Assembly: GCA_964389205.1 (NCBI GenBank)
Contig: CAYMDH010000006.1
Location: 35,556 to 99,555 of the forward strand
From: Leptobacterium sp964389205
GTDB taxonomy: Bacteria; Bacteroidota; Bacteroidia; Flavobacteriales; Flavobacteriaceae
Direction: 5' to 3'
Length of the DNA stretch: 64,000 bases
Numbering within the stretch: the first letter of the stretch is position 1; each line of letters starts with the position of its first letter. A program made the position numbers and the translations under genes. This document shows positions 1 through 7,213 of the stretch, piece by piece. The notes below the pieces were generated by a model, which saw only the letters and a list, made by a program, of their open reading frames with translations, had not been told where the DNA came from and ran no database searches.

Positions 1-836
1 ACACCGGTATGATAAGCAATACACAACCTTCTATTACTACTGGTTTAAGAGGTCTAAGCTATGTAGAAGTTGAAGTTACCGGGCCCAATAGAGATCTACA
101 TTCTGGTTTATATGGTGGAGCTGTAGCCAACCCTATCAATATCTTGACAAAAATGATTGCTTCACTTCATGATGAAAACAATCATATCACTATTCCTGAT
201 TTTTATGATAAAGTAGAAGAACTTAGTAAGGATGAACGTGCAGAAATGGCAAAAGCACCATTTTCATTAGACGACTATAAAAATGCATTGGCCATAGAAG
301 AAGTTTATGGTGAAAAAGGATATACAACCAATGAAAGAAACTCTATACGACCTACCTTAGATGTTAATGGAATATGGGGAGGCTATACAGGTGAAGGCGC
401 GAAAACAGTTATTGCCAGTAAAGCATTTGCAAAAATTTCTATGCGTTTGGTTCCAAATCAAGATTGGAAAGAAATCACTACGCTGTTTACTAAACATTTT
501 GAAAGCCTTGCGCCAAAAAGTGTTACTGTAAAAGTAACACCTCATCATGGAGGGCAGGGATATGTAACTCCTATAGATAGTATAGGTTACAAAGCAGCTT
601 CTAAGGCATATGAAGCTACTTTTGGAGTAACACCAATACCACAACGCAGTGGAGGGAGTATTCCTATAGTATCTTTATTTGAAAAAGAACTAAAAAGTAA
701 AACTATTTTAATGGGGTTTGGATTAGACAGTGATGCGATACATTCTCCTAATGAGCATTTTGGAATTTTTAATTACTTAAAAGGAATTGAAACGATCCCA
801 TTATTCTTTAAATATTTTACTAAATTAAAAAAATAA
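1..836 (+). CDS. M20-family metallopeptidase (dipeptidase), C-terminal part
   Basis: The reading frame is already open at the window edge, so the N-terminal catalytic half lies outside. The visible 278 residues include the dimerisation-domain signature DLHSGLYGGAVANP and, near the end, DAIHSPNEHFG, whose His fits the last metal ligand of M20/M25/M40 peptidases. Established for the family: two-metal hydrolysis of dipeptides or N-acyl amino acids in the cytoplasm. The first ATG in the window (position 9) is internal, because the upstream codons encode family-like sequence. A terminator follows the stop codon. The substrate cannot be told from this part. Confidence 0.9.
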   Translation, partial: TGMISNTQPSITTGLRGLSYVEVEVTGPNRDLHSGLYGGAVANPINILTKMIASLHDENNHITIPDFYDKVEELSKDERAEMAKAPFSLDDYKNALAIEEVYGEKGYTTNERNSIRPTLDVNGIWGGYTGEGAKTVIASKAFAKISMRLVPNQDWKEITTLFTKHFESLAPKSVTVKVTPHHGGQGYVTPIDSIGYKAASKAYEATFGVTPIPQRSGGSIPIVSLFEKELKSKTILMGFGLDSDAIHSPNEHFGIFNYLKGIETIPLFFKYFTKLKK

Positions 837-856
837 GATAATTCTTTATCGATATA

Positions 857-889
857 AACACCTGATTTTATTAGGTGTGTTTTTTATTT
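857..889 (+). terminator. Rho-independent terminator after the M20 peptidase
   Basis: A six-base-pair stem (ACACCT/AGGTGT) with a nine-base loop is followed directly by GTTTTTTATTT. It separates the peptidase from the small precursor gene. Confidence 0.75.
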
Positions 890-964
890 CCTTAAGCATT
901 ATGGTAAGATTTTTAAAGAATCAACACATCAATATGACTAATAATTCTTTAAAAATTTAATATT

Positions 965-1198
965 ATGAAAAAAAAGAAAATCAAAAATCTTACTCTTAAC
1001 AAAAAATCAATTTCAAAATTAAATTCCAATGGTGTAAATGGTGGAAATAACTCATGTGGAGTTTGTGAAGAATCAGTAGGGCCTTGTGAAGGAACTAACC
1101 TTTGTCCTTCAGTAGGTTGTACCGAACTTGAACGAGACTGTATTGGTGGGGTAGATTATACAATGTTTGTTTTTCATTGCCTTCAAAACAATCTATAA
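965..1198 (+). CDS. Lanthipeptide-type (RiPP) precursor peptide, orphan
   Basis: This 77-residue peptide has a Lys-rich N-terminus, KIKNLTLNKKSISKLN, which matches the leader style of Bacteroidota class I lanthipeptide precursors (Leu/Lys pattern ending in LN). An NGVNGG stretch resembling a double-glycine cleavage site follows, then a core with seven Cys plus several Ser and Thr. In the family, dehydrated Ser/Thr react with Cys to form thioether rings, and export uses a C39-peptidase transporter. No LanB, LanC or transporter gene is in the window, so it is either an orphan or served in trans. Its own terminator follows. Assignment rests on the leader; the product is not predicted. Confidence 0.7.
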   Translation: MKKKKIKNLTLNKKSISKLNSNGVNGGNNSCGVCEESVGPCEGTNLCPSVGCTELERDCIGGVDYTMFVFHCLQNNL

Positions 1199-1221
1199 GA
1201 AGGAATTATTTATTTACTAAT

Positions 1222-1258
1222 AAAGCACACGTTCTGAAGTTTCAGAGCGTGTGTTTCT
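1222..1258 (+). terminator. Terminator after the precursor peptide gene
   Basis: A 13-bp stem (CACACGTTCTGAA pairing with TTCAGAGCGTGTG, one G-T pair) with a two-base gap between the arms is followed by a short T run. It makes the precursor a single-gene transcription unit. Confidence 0.7.
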
Positions 1259-1297
1259 TATTAACAATAGCACTAACTCTGTTTATTATATTTTTTA

Positions 1298-1363
1298 CTC
1301 TACAAATGTCGAGCATATTATTTTTTACTCTATATTTGTAGAGTTAATTCGATATTTGTAGAA
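1298..1363 (+). promoter_or_regulatory. Three 16-bp BlaI/MecI-type operators
   Basis: Three copies of an imperfect 16-bp palindrome are present: CTCTACAAATGTCGAG (1298-1313), CTCTATATTTGTAGAG (1328-1343) and TTCGATATTTGTAGAA (1348-1363). They start 30 and 20 bp apart, whole helical turns, and the last ends 17 bp before the exbD-like ATG. BlaI/MecI repressors are known to bind CTA/TAG-type palindromes, and a BlaI gene is second in this operon. Autoregulation is inferred. Confidence 0.75.
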
Positions 1364-1380
1364 TTTAAAAAATTATTGCT

Positions 1381-1863
1381 ATGCCTAAATTTAATAAGAA
1401 AAAAGAAGGAGATTTACCTGCAGTATCAACTGCTTCATTACCTGATATTGTTTTTATGTTATTATTCTTTTTTATGACAGTAACTGTAATGAAAGATAAC
1501 TCCTTGTTGATTCAAAATGAATTGCCTTTTGCAGAGCAAATTAAAAAATTAGATAAAAAAGATAGAGTGATCACCATCTATGCAGGGAAACCTCATGAGC
1601 GTTATCAGGAAATACATGGTACAGAAACTAAAATTCAATTAGACGACAAATTAGTATCCATATCTGCCGTAGCTCCCTACATTTTGGAAATGCGTACTGG
1701 GAAATCACAAAAAATACAAGATCTTTTAACAACCGCTTTGAAAATAGATTCCGAAACTAATATGGGCTTAATCACTGATATTAAACAAGAGCTTAGAAAA
1801 GTAAACGCACTTAAAATTAATTATGTAACTAAAAAAGGGAATTCATTTGAGAATTTACCATAA
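1381..1863 (+). CDS. ExbD/TolR-family protein
   Basis: 160 residues. A single membrane helix near residues 20-38 carries LPDIVFMLLFFFM, in which the Asp is the conserved proton-channel residue of ExbD. A periplasmic domain follows, with MGLITDIKQELRKVNALKINY near its end. ExbD works with ExbB and TonB to energise outer-membrane transport. No exbB lies nearby; instead this is the first gene of a BlaI-BlaR1 operon, right behind three repressor sites. The downstream BlaR1-like protein carries a related MGLITD segment. This suggests a signalling or dedicated role rather than general iron uptake, which is inference. Confidence 0.85.
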   Translation: MPKFNKKKEGDLPAVSTASLPDIVFMLLFFFMTVTVMKDNSLLIQNELPFAEQIKKLDKKDRVITIYAGKPHERYQEIHGTETKIQLDDKLVSISAVAPYILEMRTGKSQKIQDLLTTALKIDSETNMGLITDIKQELRKVNALKINYVTKKGNSFENLP

Positions 1864-1906
1864 ATTTTTACTAGTATTTAACATAACTATTTCAATATAT
1901 ATAACA

Positions 1907-2278
1907 ATGCAATTATCAAAAGCAGAAGAACAACTAATGACCTATATCTGGAAACTGGATAAGGCCTTTATGAAAGATTTACTAGAAGAATACCCAATGC
2001 CTAAACCTGCAACCACTACAGTAGCTACGTTATTAAAAAGGATGACAGGCAAAGGGTTTATAGCGTATAAAGAATATGGGAAGTCTAGGCAATATTATGC
2101 ATTAATTAAAAAATCTGATTATTTCTCTAAGCATTTAAATGGGCTTATTAAAAATTTCTTTAATGATTCTGCTTCTCAATTTGCTTCCTTTTTTACTTCT
2201 GAAACCAATTTGAGTACTGCAGAATTAGAAGCACTTAAAAAATTAGTTGACACCGAACTTAAAAAGAAGAAAGAATGA
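1907..2278 (+). CDS. BlaI/MecI/CopY-family repressor (first copy)
   Basis: A 123-residue winged-helix repressor. MQLSKAEEQLMTYIWKL begins the canonical N-terminal helix, and PKPATTTVATLLKRM is the recognition-helix region. I chose the ATG at 1907; the frame is open further upstream, but those residues overlap the exbD-like gene and are hydrophobic and unlike the family. The stop overlaps the BlaR1 start by four bases, so translation is probably coupled. Family role: dimeric repressor inactivated when the partner M56 protease is activated. It probably binds the triple operator at 1298-1363. Confidence 0.9.
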   Translation: MQLSKAEEQLMTYIWKLDKAFMKDLLEEYPMPKPATTTVATLLKRMTGKGFIAYKEYGKSRQYYALIKKSDYFSKHLNGLIKNFFNDSASQFASFFTSETNLSTAELEALKKLVDTELKKKKE

Positions 2279-4083
2279 TTGTATATCTCATAAAATCCGG
2301 GCTGTGTTTATTGTTTTTATTAGCAGTTTACCATCTTTTTTTAGAAAGAGAAAAAATGCATTCTTTTAATAGATGGTTTCTTATTGGCAGCATCATTTTC
2401 TCTTTATCTGTACCAAAAATACTCATTACAGTACCTCCAAAAATAGTGCAATTAGAAGATGATCATGTACTTCAAGAGTTAACAACAGTACCTGAAAACG
2501 ATTTAATACTAAATACAAATACACCCGTAGGTAACACTTTTAGTGCATTAGAAATAGTTTTAATCTCAATTTATCTAATAGGGTTCTTATTTTTTTTAAT
2601 TCGTTTTATTAAAAACTTAAGAGCGCTTTATAAAAAAATAATCTATAATATAAAGGTAAAGTCTAAAAATGCATTGTTTGTTTTATTAAAAGACAATATA
2701 CTTCCGCATAGCTTTCTACACTATATTTTTTTTAATAAAGACGATTATCAAAATGGAAAAATAGAAGAAGAGTTATTCACACACGAACTCACTCATGTAA
2801 AGCAAAAACATTCTTTTGATATTCTTTTTATAGAATTGATAAAAATAATTTTCTGGTTCAATCCTGCTATATATTTATTAAAAAAAGCAATACAATTGAA
2901 TCATGAGTTTTTAGCAGATCAATCTGTTATAAACACACATAAAAATACCTCCACGTATCAATATATGCTATTAGAAAAAGCGTCTTGGAGCAAAACATCT
3001 TACTTGGCCAGTAATTTAAACTATTCAGTAACAAAAAAAAGATTAAAAATGATGACAAAAAACACTTCCAAAACGATAGGTGTGCTTAAAAAAATAGCAC
3101 TTTTCCCTATTGCGTTAGGGCTTATATACTTGTTTAGCACAAAAATAGAAGCTCAAAATGAAAATATAATTAATGATGATCCAATTGATACCTCACAATC
3201 AATCAATATAGAAAATGACGAGAATTTTAAAATAGTTGAAACTATAAACATTGTAGTCAATAAAAATTCTGAAATCTTATTAAACAACATACCTGTTTCT
3301 AAAGAAAACTTAGATAAAGTACTTAATGAAATTAATACTCACCTCTCTTATGAAGAAAAAAAATCTATAGTAGAAGCTACCATAACTGCAACTGATGCAA
3401 CAAAAATGGGTTTAATTACTGATCTTGAAGAAATTATTATTAAAAGCGGTGTTAAGAAAATTACGCTTAAAAGAATAGGTGAAAAGAATACTGTCTCCAG
3501 CATTAGAGTTTCTCAAAATCAAAGATCAAAAGCAATACCAGAAGATATTACTATTTATATCAATCCTGAAAACAAATTACTTTTACAAAATAACAATCAA
3601 GTTATTAAGTCTTCATACTTAGAAAAAGGATTAATAAAATTTAATAAGGGTGTATTTTCAAAAAAAGATATCCTTAACAGAAAAGTTATTCTCGTGACTG
3701 ATACTAATTCTAATATTGAGTTTAAAAAAGAAGTGATTTCAATATTAAAAAAAATAGGATTTAAAAATATTATTCTACAAGAATCTAACGAAACATATCA
3801 TAAAAATATCCCACCGCCATCTCCTGTAAAAAATAATAGTTTTTATCAAGATCAAAAAGGTGCTACTAAAGCAATGATTGAAGAATACAATAAACTAGCG
3901 AAGCATTACAACAATCAAAATGCTTCTAAAGTTGTATACAAATTAAAGGAAATGTCTCGTATACGTGAAATTTATAATGCGATGTCTGATGCACAAAAAA
4001 AAATGCAGAGCCATTACCTAATTATCCCGCCCCACCTCCTCCTCCAAGCAGTAAAAATGATGTGCCATCTCTTAAACCTTTAA
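2275..4083 (+). CDS. BlaR1-like M56 peptidase, frameshifted before its C-terminus
   Basis: Membrane-embedded zinc protease of the BlaR1/MecR1 family. Hydrophobic helices lie near residues 1-20, 35-50 and 92-112. The metal motif HELTH is at 170-174, with a second ligand region near NHEFLAD. A further helix near 270-290 leads to a periplasmic part with an ExbD/TolR-like segment (TKMGLITDLEEIIIKSG). The frame breaks at a run of nine A (3995-4003). Adding one A restores KKNAEPLPNYPAPPPPPSS and joins this gene to the next open frame as one protein of about 790 residues. The last roughly 25 residues before 4083 are therefore out of frame. Decay, slippage and sequencing error are all possible. Confidence 0.85.
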   Translation: MIVYLIKSGLCLLFLLAVYHLFLEREKMHSFNRWFLIGSIIFSLSVPKILITVPPKIVQLEDDHVLQELTTVPENDLILNTNTPVGNTFSALEIVLISIYLIGFLFFLIRFIKNLRALYKKIIYNIKVKSKNALFVLLKDNILPHSFLHYIFFNKDDYQNGKIEEELFTHELTHVKQKHSFDILFIELIKIIFWFNPAIYLLKKAIQLNHEFLADQSVINTHKNTSTYQYMLLEKASWSKTSYLASNLNYSVTKKRLKMMTKNTSKTIGVLKKIALFPIALGLIYLFSTKIEAQNENIINDDPIDTSQSINIENDENFKIVETINIVVNKNSEILLNNIPVSKENLDKVLNEINTHLSYEEKKSIVEATITATDATKMGLITDLEEIIIKSGVKKITLKRIGEKNTVSSIRVSQNQRSKAIPEDITIYINPENKLLLQNNNQVIKSSYLEKGLIKFNKGVFSKKDILNRKVILVTDTNSNIEFKKEVISILKKIGFKNIILQESNETYHKNIPPPSPVKNNSFYQDQKGATKAMIEEYNKLAKHYNNQNASKVVYKLKEMSRIREIYNAMSDAQKKMQSHYLIIPPHLLLQAVKMMCHLLNL

Positions 4084-4652
4084 AATCTATTCCGTTGCCT
4101 AAACTCTCAAAAAACCCTTCTGTTAAAGAGAAGGAATTGTATAAATCTAGTCTTAAAAAGTATAAAGAACAAGGGTATGGGTATACTTATGAACAAAAAG
4201 GCAAAAATGGAAAAACAGTAGATGTTATTGTAGTTGTTGAAGATATTGTTCCACCTCCACCTCCTACATTTAAAAAAGAAGGTATTAAAACTAAAACTTC
4301 TGTACCGGTAAAAAAGAAAATCAAAAAAGCTAAAATGGAAGATGGCAGCATCAGAGAGTTTGAAATTATTGAAACTCCTGCAAAAATTCCATTAAAATTA
4401 GATTCAAAAAATAAAGAGGTAACTAAAATTATAAAAACTATTCCGCCAGTTACTAAAATACAGGGAGAATATTTAGACAAGTACGCTACCTACAGAAAAA
4501 ATTTAAAAGCGTATTCAAAAGGTGCTGATATTTCTTCTAAAGACTTAGTTATAAAATACAATGAGCTGCTTGAAATTTATAACTCATTTACAAAAGAAGA
4601 TAAAGAAATATTCCATTCTTTTCAAGCTTCTCCACCTCTTTCTAAAAATTAA
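4062..4652 (+). CDS. C-terminal part of the frameshifted BlaR1-like protein
   Basis: This frame is the natural continuation of the preceding M56 gene after the A9 run; its nominal ATG at 4062 is internal to the restored protein. It contains a proline-rich stretch (VPPPPPTF), Lys-rich linkers and a C-terminal block, EYLDKYATYRKNL to FTKEDKEIFHSFQASPP. That block resembles the pre-frameshift block EEYNKLAKHYNN to MSDAQKKNAEP, so a tandem repeat exists across the break. This part has no independent signal peptide, which argues against it being a separate exported protein. A terminator follows. Confidence 0.65.
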   Translation: MPSLKPLKSIPLPKLSKNPSVKEKELYKSSLKKYKEQGYGYTYEQKGKNGKTVDVIVVVEDIVPPPPPTFKKEGIKTKTSVPVKKKIKKAKMEDGSIREFEIIETPAKIPLKLDSKNKEVTKIIKTIPPVTKIQGEYLDKYATYRKNLKAYSKGADISSKDLVIKYNELLEIYNSFTKEDKEIFHSFQASPPLSKN

Positions 4653-4655
4653 AAT

Positions 4656-4686
4656 AAAAAAGCCTCGATATATCGGGGCTTTTTTA
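4656..4686 (+). terminator. Terminator of the ExbD-BlaI-BlaR1 operon
   Basis: An A-rich run, a stem AAAAGCCTCGATATATCGGGGCTTTT and a T run form a classic hairpin. The A/T flanks make it potentially bidirectional. Confidence 0.8.
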
Positions 4687-4744
4687 TGCAACATTTTATT
4701 ATAAATCTGAGTTATACTTATTCATCAATCAAAACACTCCTATT

Positions 4745-5845
4745 ATGCTTAAGCGTTTTTTCATTATTTGCTCTGGCGCAGATACCGATATTCTAGATAA
4801 TTGTTCTAAAGGAGAACAAAACAAATATGCAGGGATTGGAGCTACCGTATTTTTTACAGCTGTTATGGCTTTTATAGCATCTGCTTATGCATTATATACA
4901 GTATTTGATAATGTGTTTACTGCTGTTTTCTTTGGATTGGTATGGGGTTTGTTAATTTTCAATTTAGATCGTTATATAGTTTCCACTATTAAAAAAAGAG
5001 ATTCTTTTAAACATGAGCTCCTTCAAGCCACTCCTAGAATAATTTTAGCTTTAATTATAGCAGTTGTTATCTCTAAACCATTAGAGCTAAAAATATTTGA
5101 AAAAGAAATCGATAGTGTTTTATTGGAAGAAAAAAATCAAATGACTTTAGACAATCAAGAACAGATTGCATTTCAATACAATCCAGCTATTGATAAATTA
5201 AATAGTGAAATTTCAACTTTAAAAAATGAAACGACAACTAAAGAAACAGAAGTCAATGAGCTATACAATATCTATATAACAGAAGCTGAAGGCACTAGTG
5301 GAACTTTAAAATTAGGGAAAGGGCCTGTTTATAAAGAAAAAAGAGAGAAACACGATGCCGAACTTCTGGCACTGCAAGATTTAAAAGAAACCAATGCACA
5401 AAAAATAAAAGATAAAGAAGCTCAAATCGCTGCATTATCAACTGATTATTCTAAAAAATTGATAGATACCCAACCTATTATTAATGGGTTTGATGGTCTT
5501 ATGGCTAGAATCAATGCTTTAGGAAAACTCCCCTGGTTACCTTCTTTCTTTATTTTCTTATTATTCTTAGCTATTGAAACTTCTCCAATTATTGCAAAAC
5601 TTTTAGCTCCTAAAGGGGAATATGACTATAAGCTAGAAGATTTAGAAAGTACTGTAAAAAAATGGATGGCTCAAAAAGAAGATCAGAGAAAACAATTGTT
5701 AACTACTGATGTGAATATTAATGATAGAATTTATCAAGACATAACGGAAGAGGAAGAACTATATGCCTACAAGCGTAAAAAAGCTAGAGAGCTTATGCAA
5801 TTACAAGCAGATGCATTTTATGAACATCAAAAGAAAAGTTTGTAA
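4745..5845 (+). CDS. DUF4407 membrane protein
   Basis: 366 residues. Several N-terminal membrane helices (about 30-50, 57-75 and 92-110) include the family-typical start FFIICSGADTDIL and the segment GLLIFNLDRYIVSTI. A long charged, coiled-coil-like extramembrane region follows (about 120-245), then a last helix near 265-285 (FFIFLLFLAIETSPIIAKLL) and a charged tail. The layout fits DUF4407 proteins, whose function is unknown. It stands alone between two strong terminators. Confidence 0.85.
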   Translation: MLKRFFIICSGADTDILDNCSKGEQNKYAGIGATVFFTAVMAFIASAYALYTVFDNVFTAVFFGLVWGLLIFNLDRYIVSTIKKRDSFKHELLQATPRIILALIIAVVISKPLELKIFEKEIDSVLLEEKNQMTLDNQEQIAFQYNPAIDKLNSEISTLKNETTTKETEVNELYNIYITEAEGTSGTLKLGKGPVYKEKREKHDAELLALQDLKETNAQKIKDKEAQIAALSTDYSKKLIDTQPIINGFDGLMARINALGKLPWLPSFFIFLLFLAIETSPIIAKLLAPKGEYDYKLEDLESTVKKWMAQKEDQRKQLLTTDVNINDRIYQDITEEEELYAYKRKKARELMQLQADAFYEHQKKSL

Positions 5846-5847
5846 AA

Positions 5848-5891
5848 GATAATGCGCTAGAAAAGCTGGGGAAGCTTTTTAGCGCATTATC
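5848..5891 (+). terminator. Long nested hairpin after DUF4407 gene
   Basis: An outer 12-bp stem (GATAATGCGCTA with TAGCGCATTATC) encloses an inner hairpin AAAGCTGGGGAAGCTTT. There is no long T tract on either side, so it may act as a terminator or as an mRNA-stabilising structure. Confidence 0.55.
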
Positions 5892-5937
5892 ATCAATTAA
5901 TCAAATTATGAAAACAAATTATAAGTAGGAAACTTCA

Positions 5938-6159
5938 CTATATGTCTTTATGAAGATGTTTTATCATCCGTTGTTGTGCTGTTTTCTGGGCTGCGTATAT
6001 GCTTTTTTTATATTCTTTTTTTTCAGTAGATGATGCTATTAAGAGCTCATCTTTATAAACCGCCCACCAATATTTTGATTCTTCTATGTAGGCTACTTTT
6101 AGTAAATAGCCATCTAGAGTATTGATTGTTTTTCTTAATTTATCCCCTTTCCATTTCAT
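5938..6159 (-). CDS. Small protein of unknown function
   Basis: 73 residues starting MKWKGDKLRKTINTLDGYLL, rich in Lys, Tyr and Trp, with no signal peptide or membrane helix. The composition looks like a real small soluble protein rather than a chance frame, and no gene opposes it. I do not recognise a family. It lies downstream of the GT2 gene on the same strand, 43 bp after its stop, so it could be co-transcribed. Confidence 0.5.
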   Translation of the reverse strand: MKWKGDKLRKTINTLDGYLLKVAYIEESKYWWAVYKDELLIASSTEKKEYKKSIYAAQKTAQQRMIKHLHKDI

Positions 6160-6202
6160 ACTTAGTCATTTTGTGATAATTATAATCTTATTTATTGTTT
6201 AT

Positions 6203-7012
6203 TTATACTGCTATATCATTTGTTTGTATAGCTGTGAAGGAAATATGAGGTATAGGGTCTACATTTCCTTTGTATGCATTCATTACACTATAAAAGAACC
6301 ATATACTTATGAGCTTAAAAGGAATTTGAAATGCATCTTTGGCACCTAATTTAGAGTCTTCTACATGCTCCCATCGCATCAGAGGTTGTTCTAAAATTTT
6401 ATTCATAATTTCTTTTTTTCCAAAATGACGTTTTAAGCGTATAAAAATCTCAACATCAAATAACCATTTGCATAAAAATGGAGTTGTATAAACCGTTGCT
6501 ATACAATTTCTTCTAAATATTTTTGCTCCGCATTGAGTGTCATGAATAGGCAATCCTAGAATAAAGCCAACTAAAAGTTTTATTAGTCCAGAAAAAAATG
6601 CTCTAAAAAAATCTCTTTTGATGGTATTATTACCTTTTGATCTTGACCCAAATATTACTGATAAGTTTTTATTTTTTTTTATAGTGTGAACAAGGTTTTT
6701 AAAGTCTTTAAAATCTGTAGAAAGATCGGCATCAATATAGCCCATCAATGCTATTTCCTGCCTCGAAAAAAGATATCTCATCCCTACTCTAACTGCTGCT
6801 GCTTTTCCTGCATTTTTTTTAACATCAATAATGCTTACTTTGCTAGGCACTTCATTTTTTATTGATTCGAGAAGCGTTATTGTATTGTCTGTACTTCCAT
6901 CATTTACAAAACATAAATGATACTCGTCATTAGTTTGTATAAAGTTTATAAAGGCATCTTTATTTAATCGAGTCGCTTCGTTATAGCACGGTATTATAAG
7001 TCCTGTTTTCAT
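6203..7012 (-). CDS. GT2 glycosyltransferase, dolichyl-phosphate-sugar type
   Basis: Family 2 GT-A enzyme. TGLIIPCYNEATRL is the nucleotide-binding start, VNDGSTDNT follows, and YIDADLSTD holds the metal-binding DxD. LGLPIHDTQCGAKIF and WLFDVEIF match polyprenyl-phosphate sugar transferases, which load a sugar onto a lipid carrier at the inner membrane. I chose the ATG at 7012 (MKTGLIIPCYNE) over one nine codons upstream because the domain begins there and the tandem 21-bp sites then sit 65 bp upstream, as for the other island operons. It is closely similar to the GT2 half of the neighbouring receiver-GT2 fusion, so a duplication is likely. Confidence 0.88.
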   Translation of the reverse strand: MKTGLIIPCYNEATRLNKDAFINFIQTNDEYHLCFVNDGSTDNTITLLESIKNEVPSKVSIIDVKKNAGKAAAVRVGMRYLFSRQEIALMGYIDADLSTDFKDFKNLVHTIKKNKNLSVIFGSRSKGNNTIKRDFFRAFFSGLIKLLVGFILGLPIHDTQCGAKIFRRNCIATVYTTPFLCKWLFDVEIFIRLKRHFGKKEIMNKILEQPLMRWEHVEDSKLGAKDAFQIPFKLISIWFFYSVMNAYKGNVDPIPHISFTAIQTNDIAV

Positions 7013-7072
7013 GGTTATATCCTTTGGGTTATATTCCAAAAGTATAGTGTTTACAGGCCTTTATAGGCTATT

Positions 7073-7127
7073 TTTCGGTTAGTGGTTTTTTGCTATAGGT
7101 GAATACCTTATAATTATCGTTGAATGA
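7073..7127 (-). promoter_or_regulatory. Triple 21-bp-spaced direct repeats (LytTR-type sites) before GT2
   Basis: Three related 13-mers are read on the plus strand: TTTCGGTTAGTGG (7073), TATAGGTGAATAC (7094) and TATCGTTGAATGA (7115). They start exactly 21 bp apart. The same element and spacing occur before the STAS operon, the DUF4114 gene and the H-NOX operon. LytTR response regulators are known to use direct repeats with two-turn spacing. Binding by the LytTR protein encoded at 23079-23783 is inferred. Confidence 0.6.
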
Positions 7128-7165
7128 AAAAATCCGTTCTTATTTATAACAAATAGAACGGATTC
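7124..7165 (-). terminator. Terminator of the receiver-GT2 fusion gene
   Basis: On the minus strand a 10-bp perfect stem (AATCCGTTCT with AGAACGGATT) with a 14-base loop is followed by TTTTTCATT. It separates the fusion gene from the GT2 gene, consistent with the latter having its own promoter. Confidence 0.75.
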
Positions 7166-7213
7166 AACATATAATTAAAGAATGTCAATGGTAGTAAATA
7201 TTAAAACATATTA

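Noticed and set aside
4187..4480. 97-codon minus-strand frame with hydrophobic and poly-Gly segments
   Set aside because: It is the antisense of the Lys/Pro-rich BlaR1 C-terminus; the Gly run is just the complement of the proline codons.
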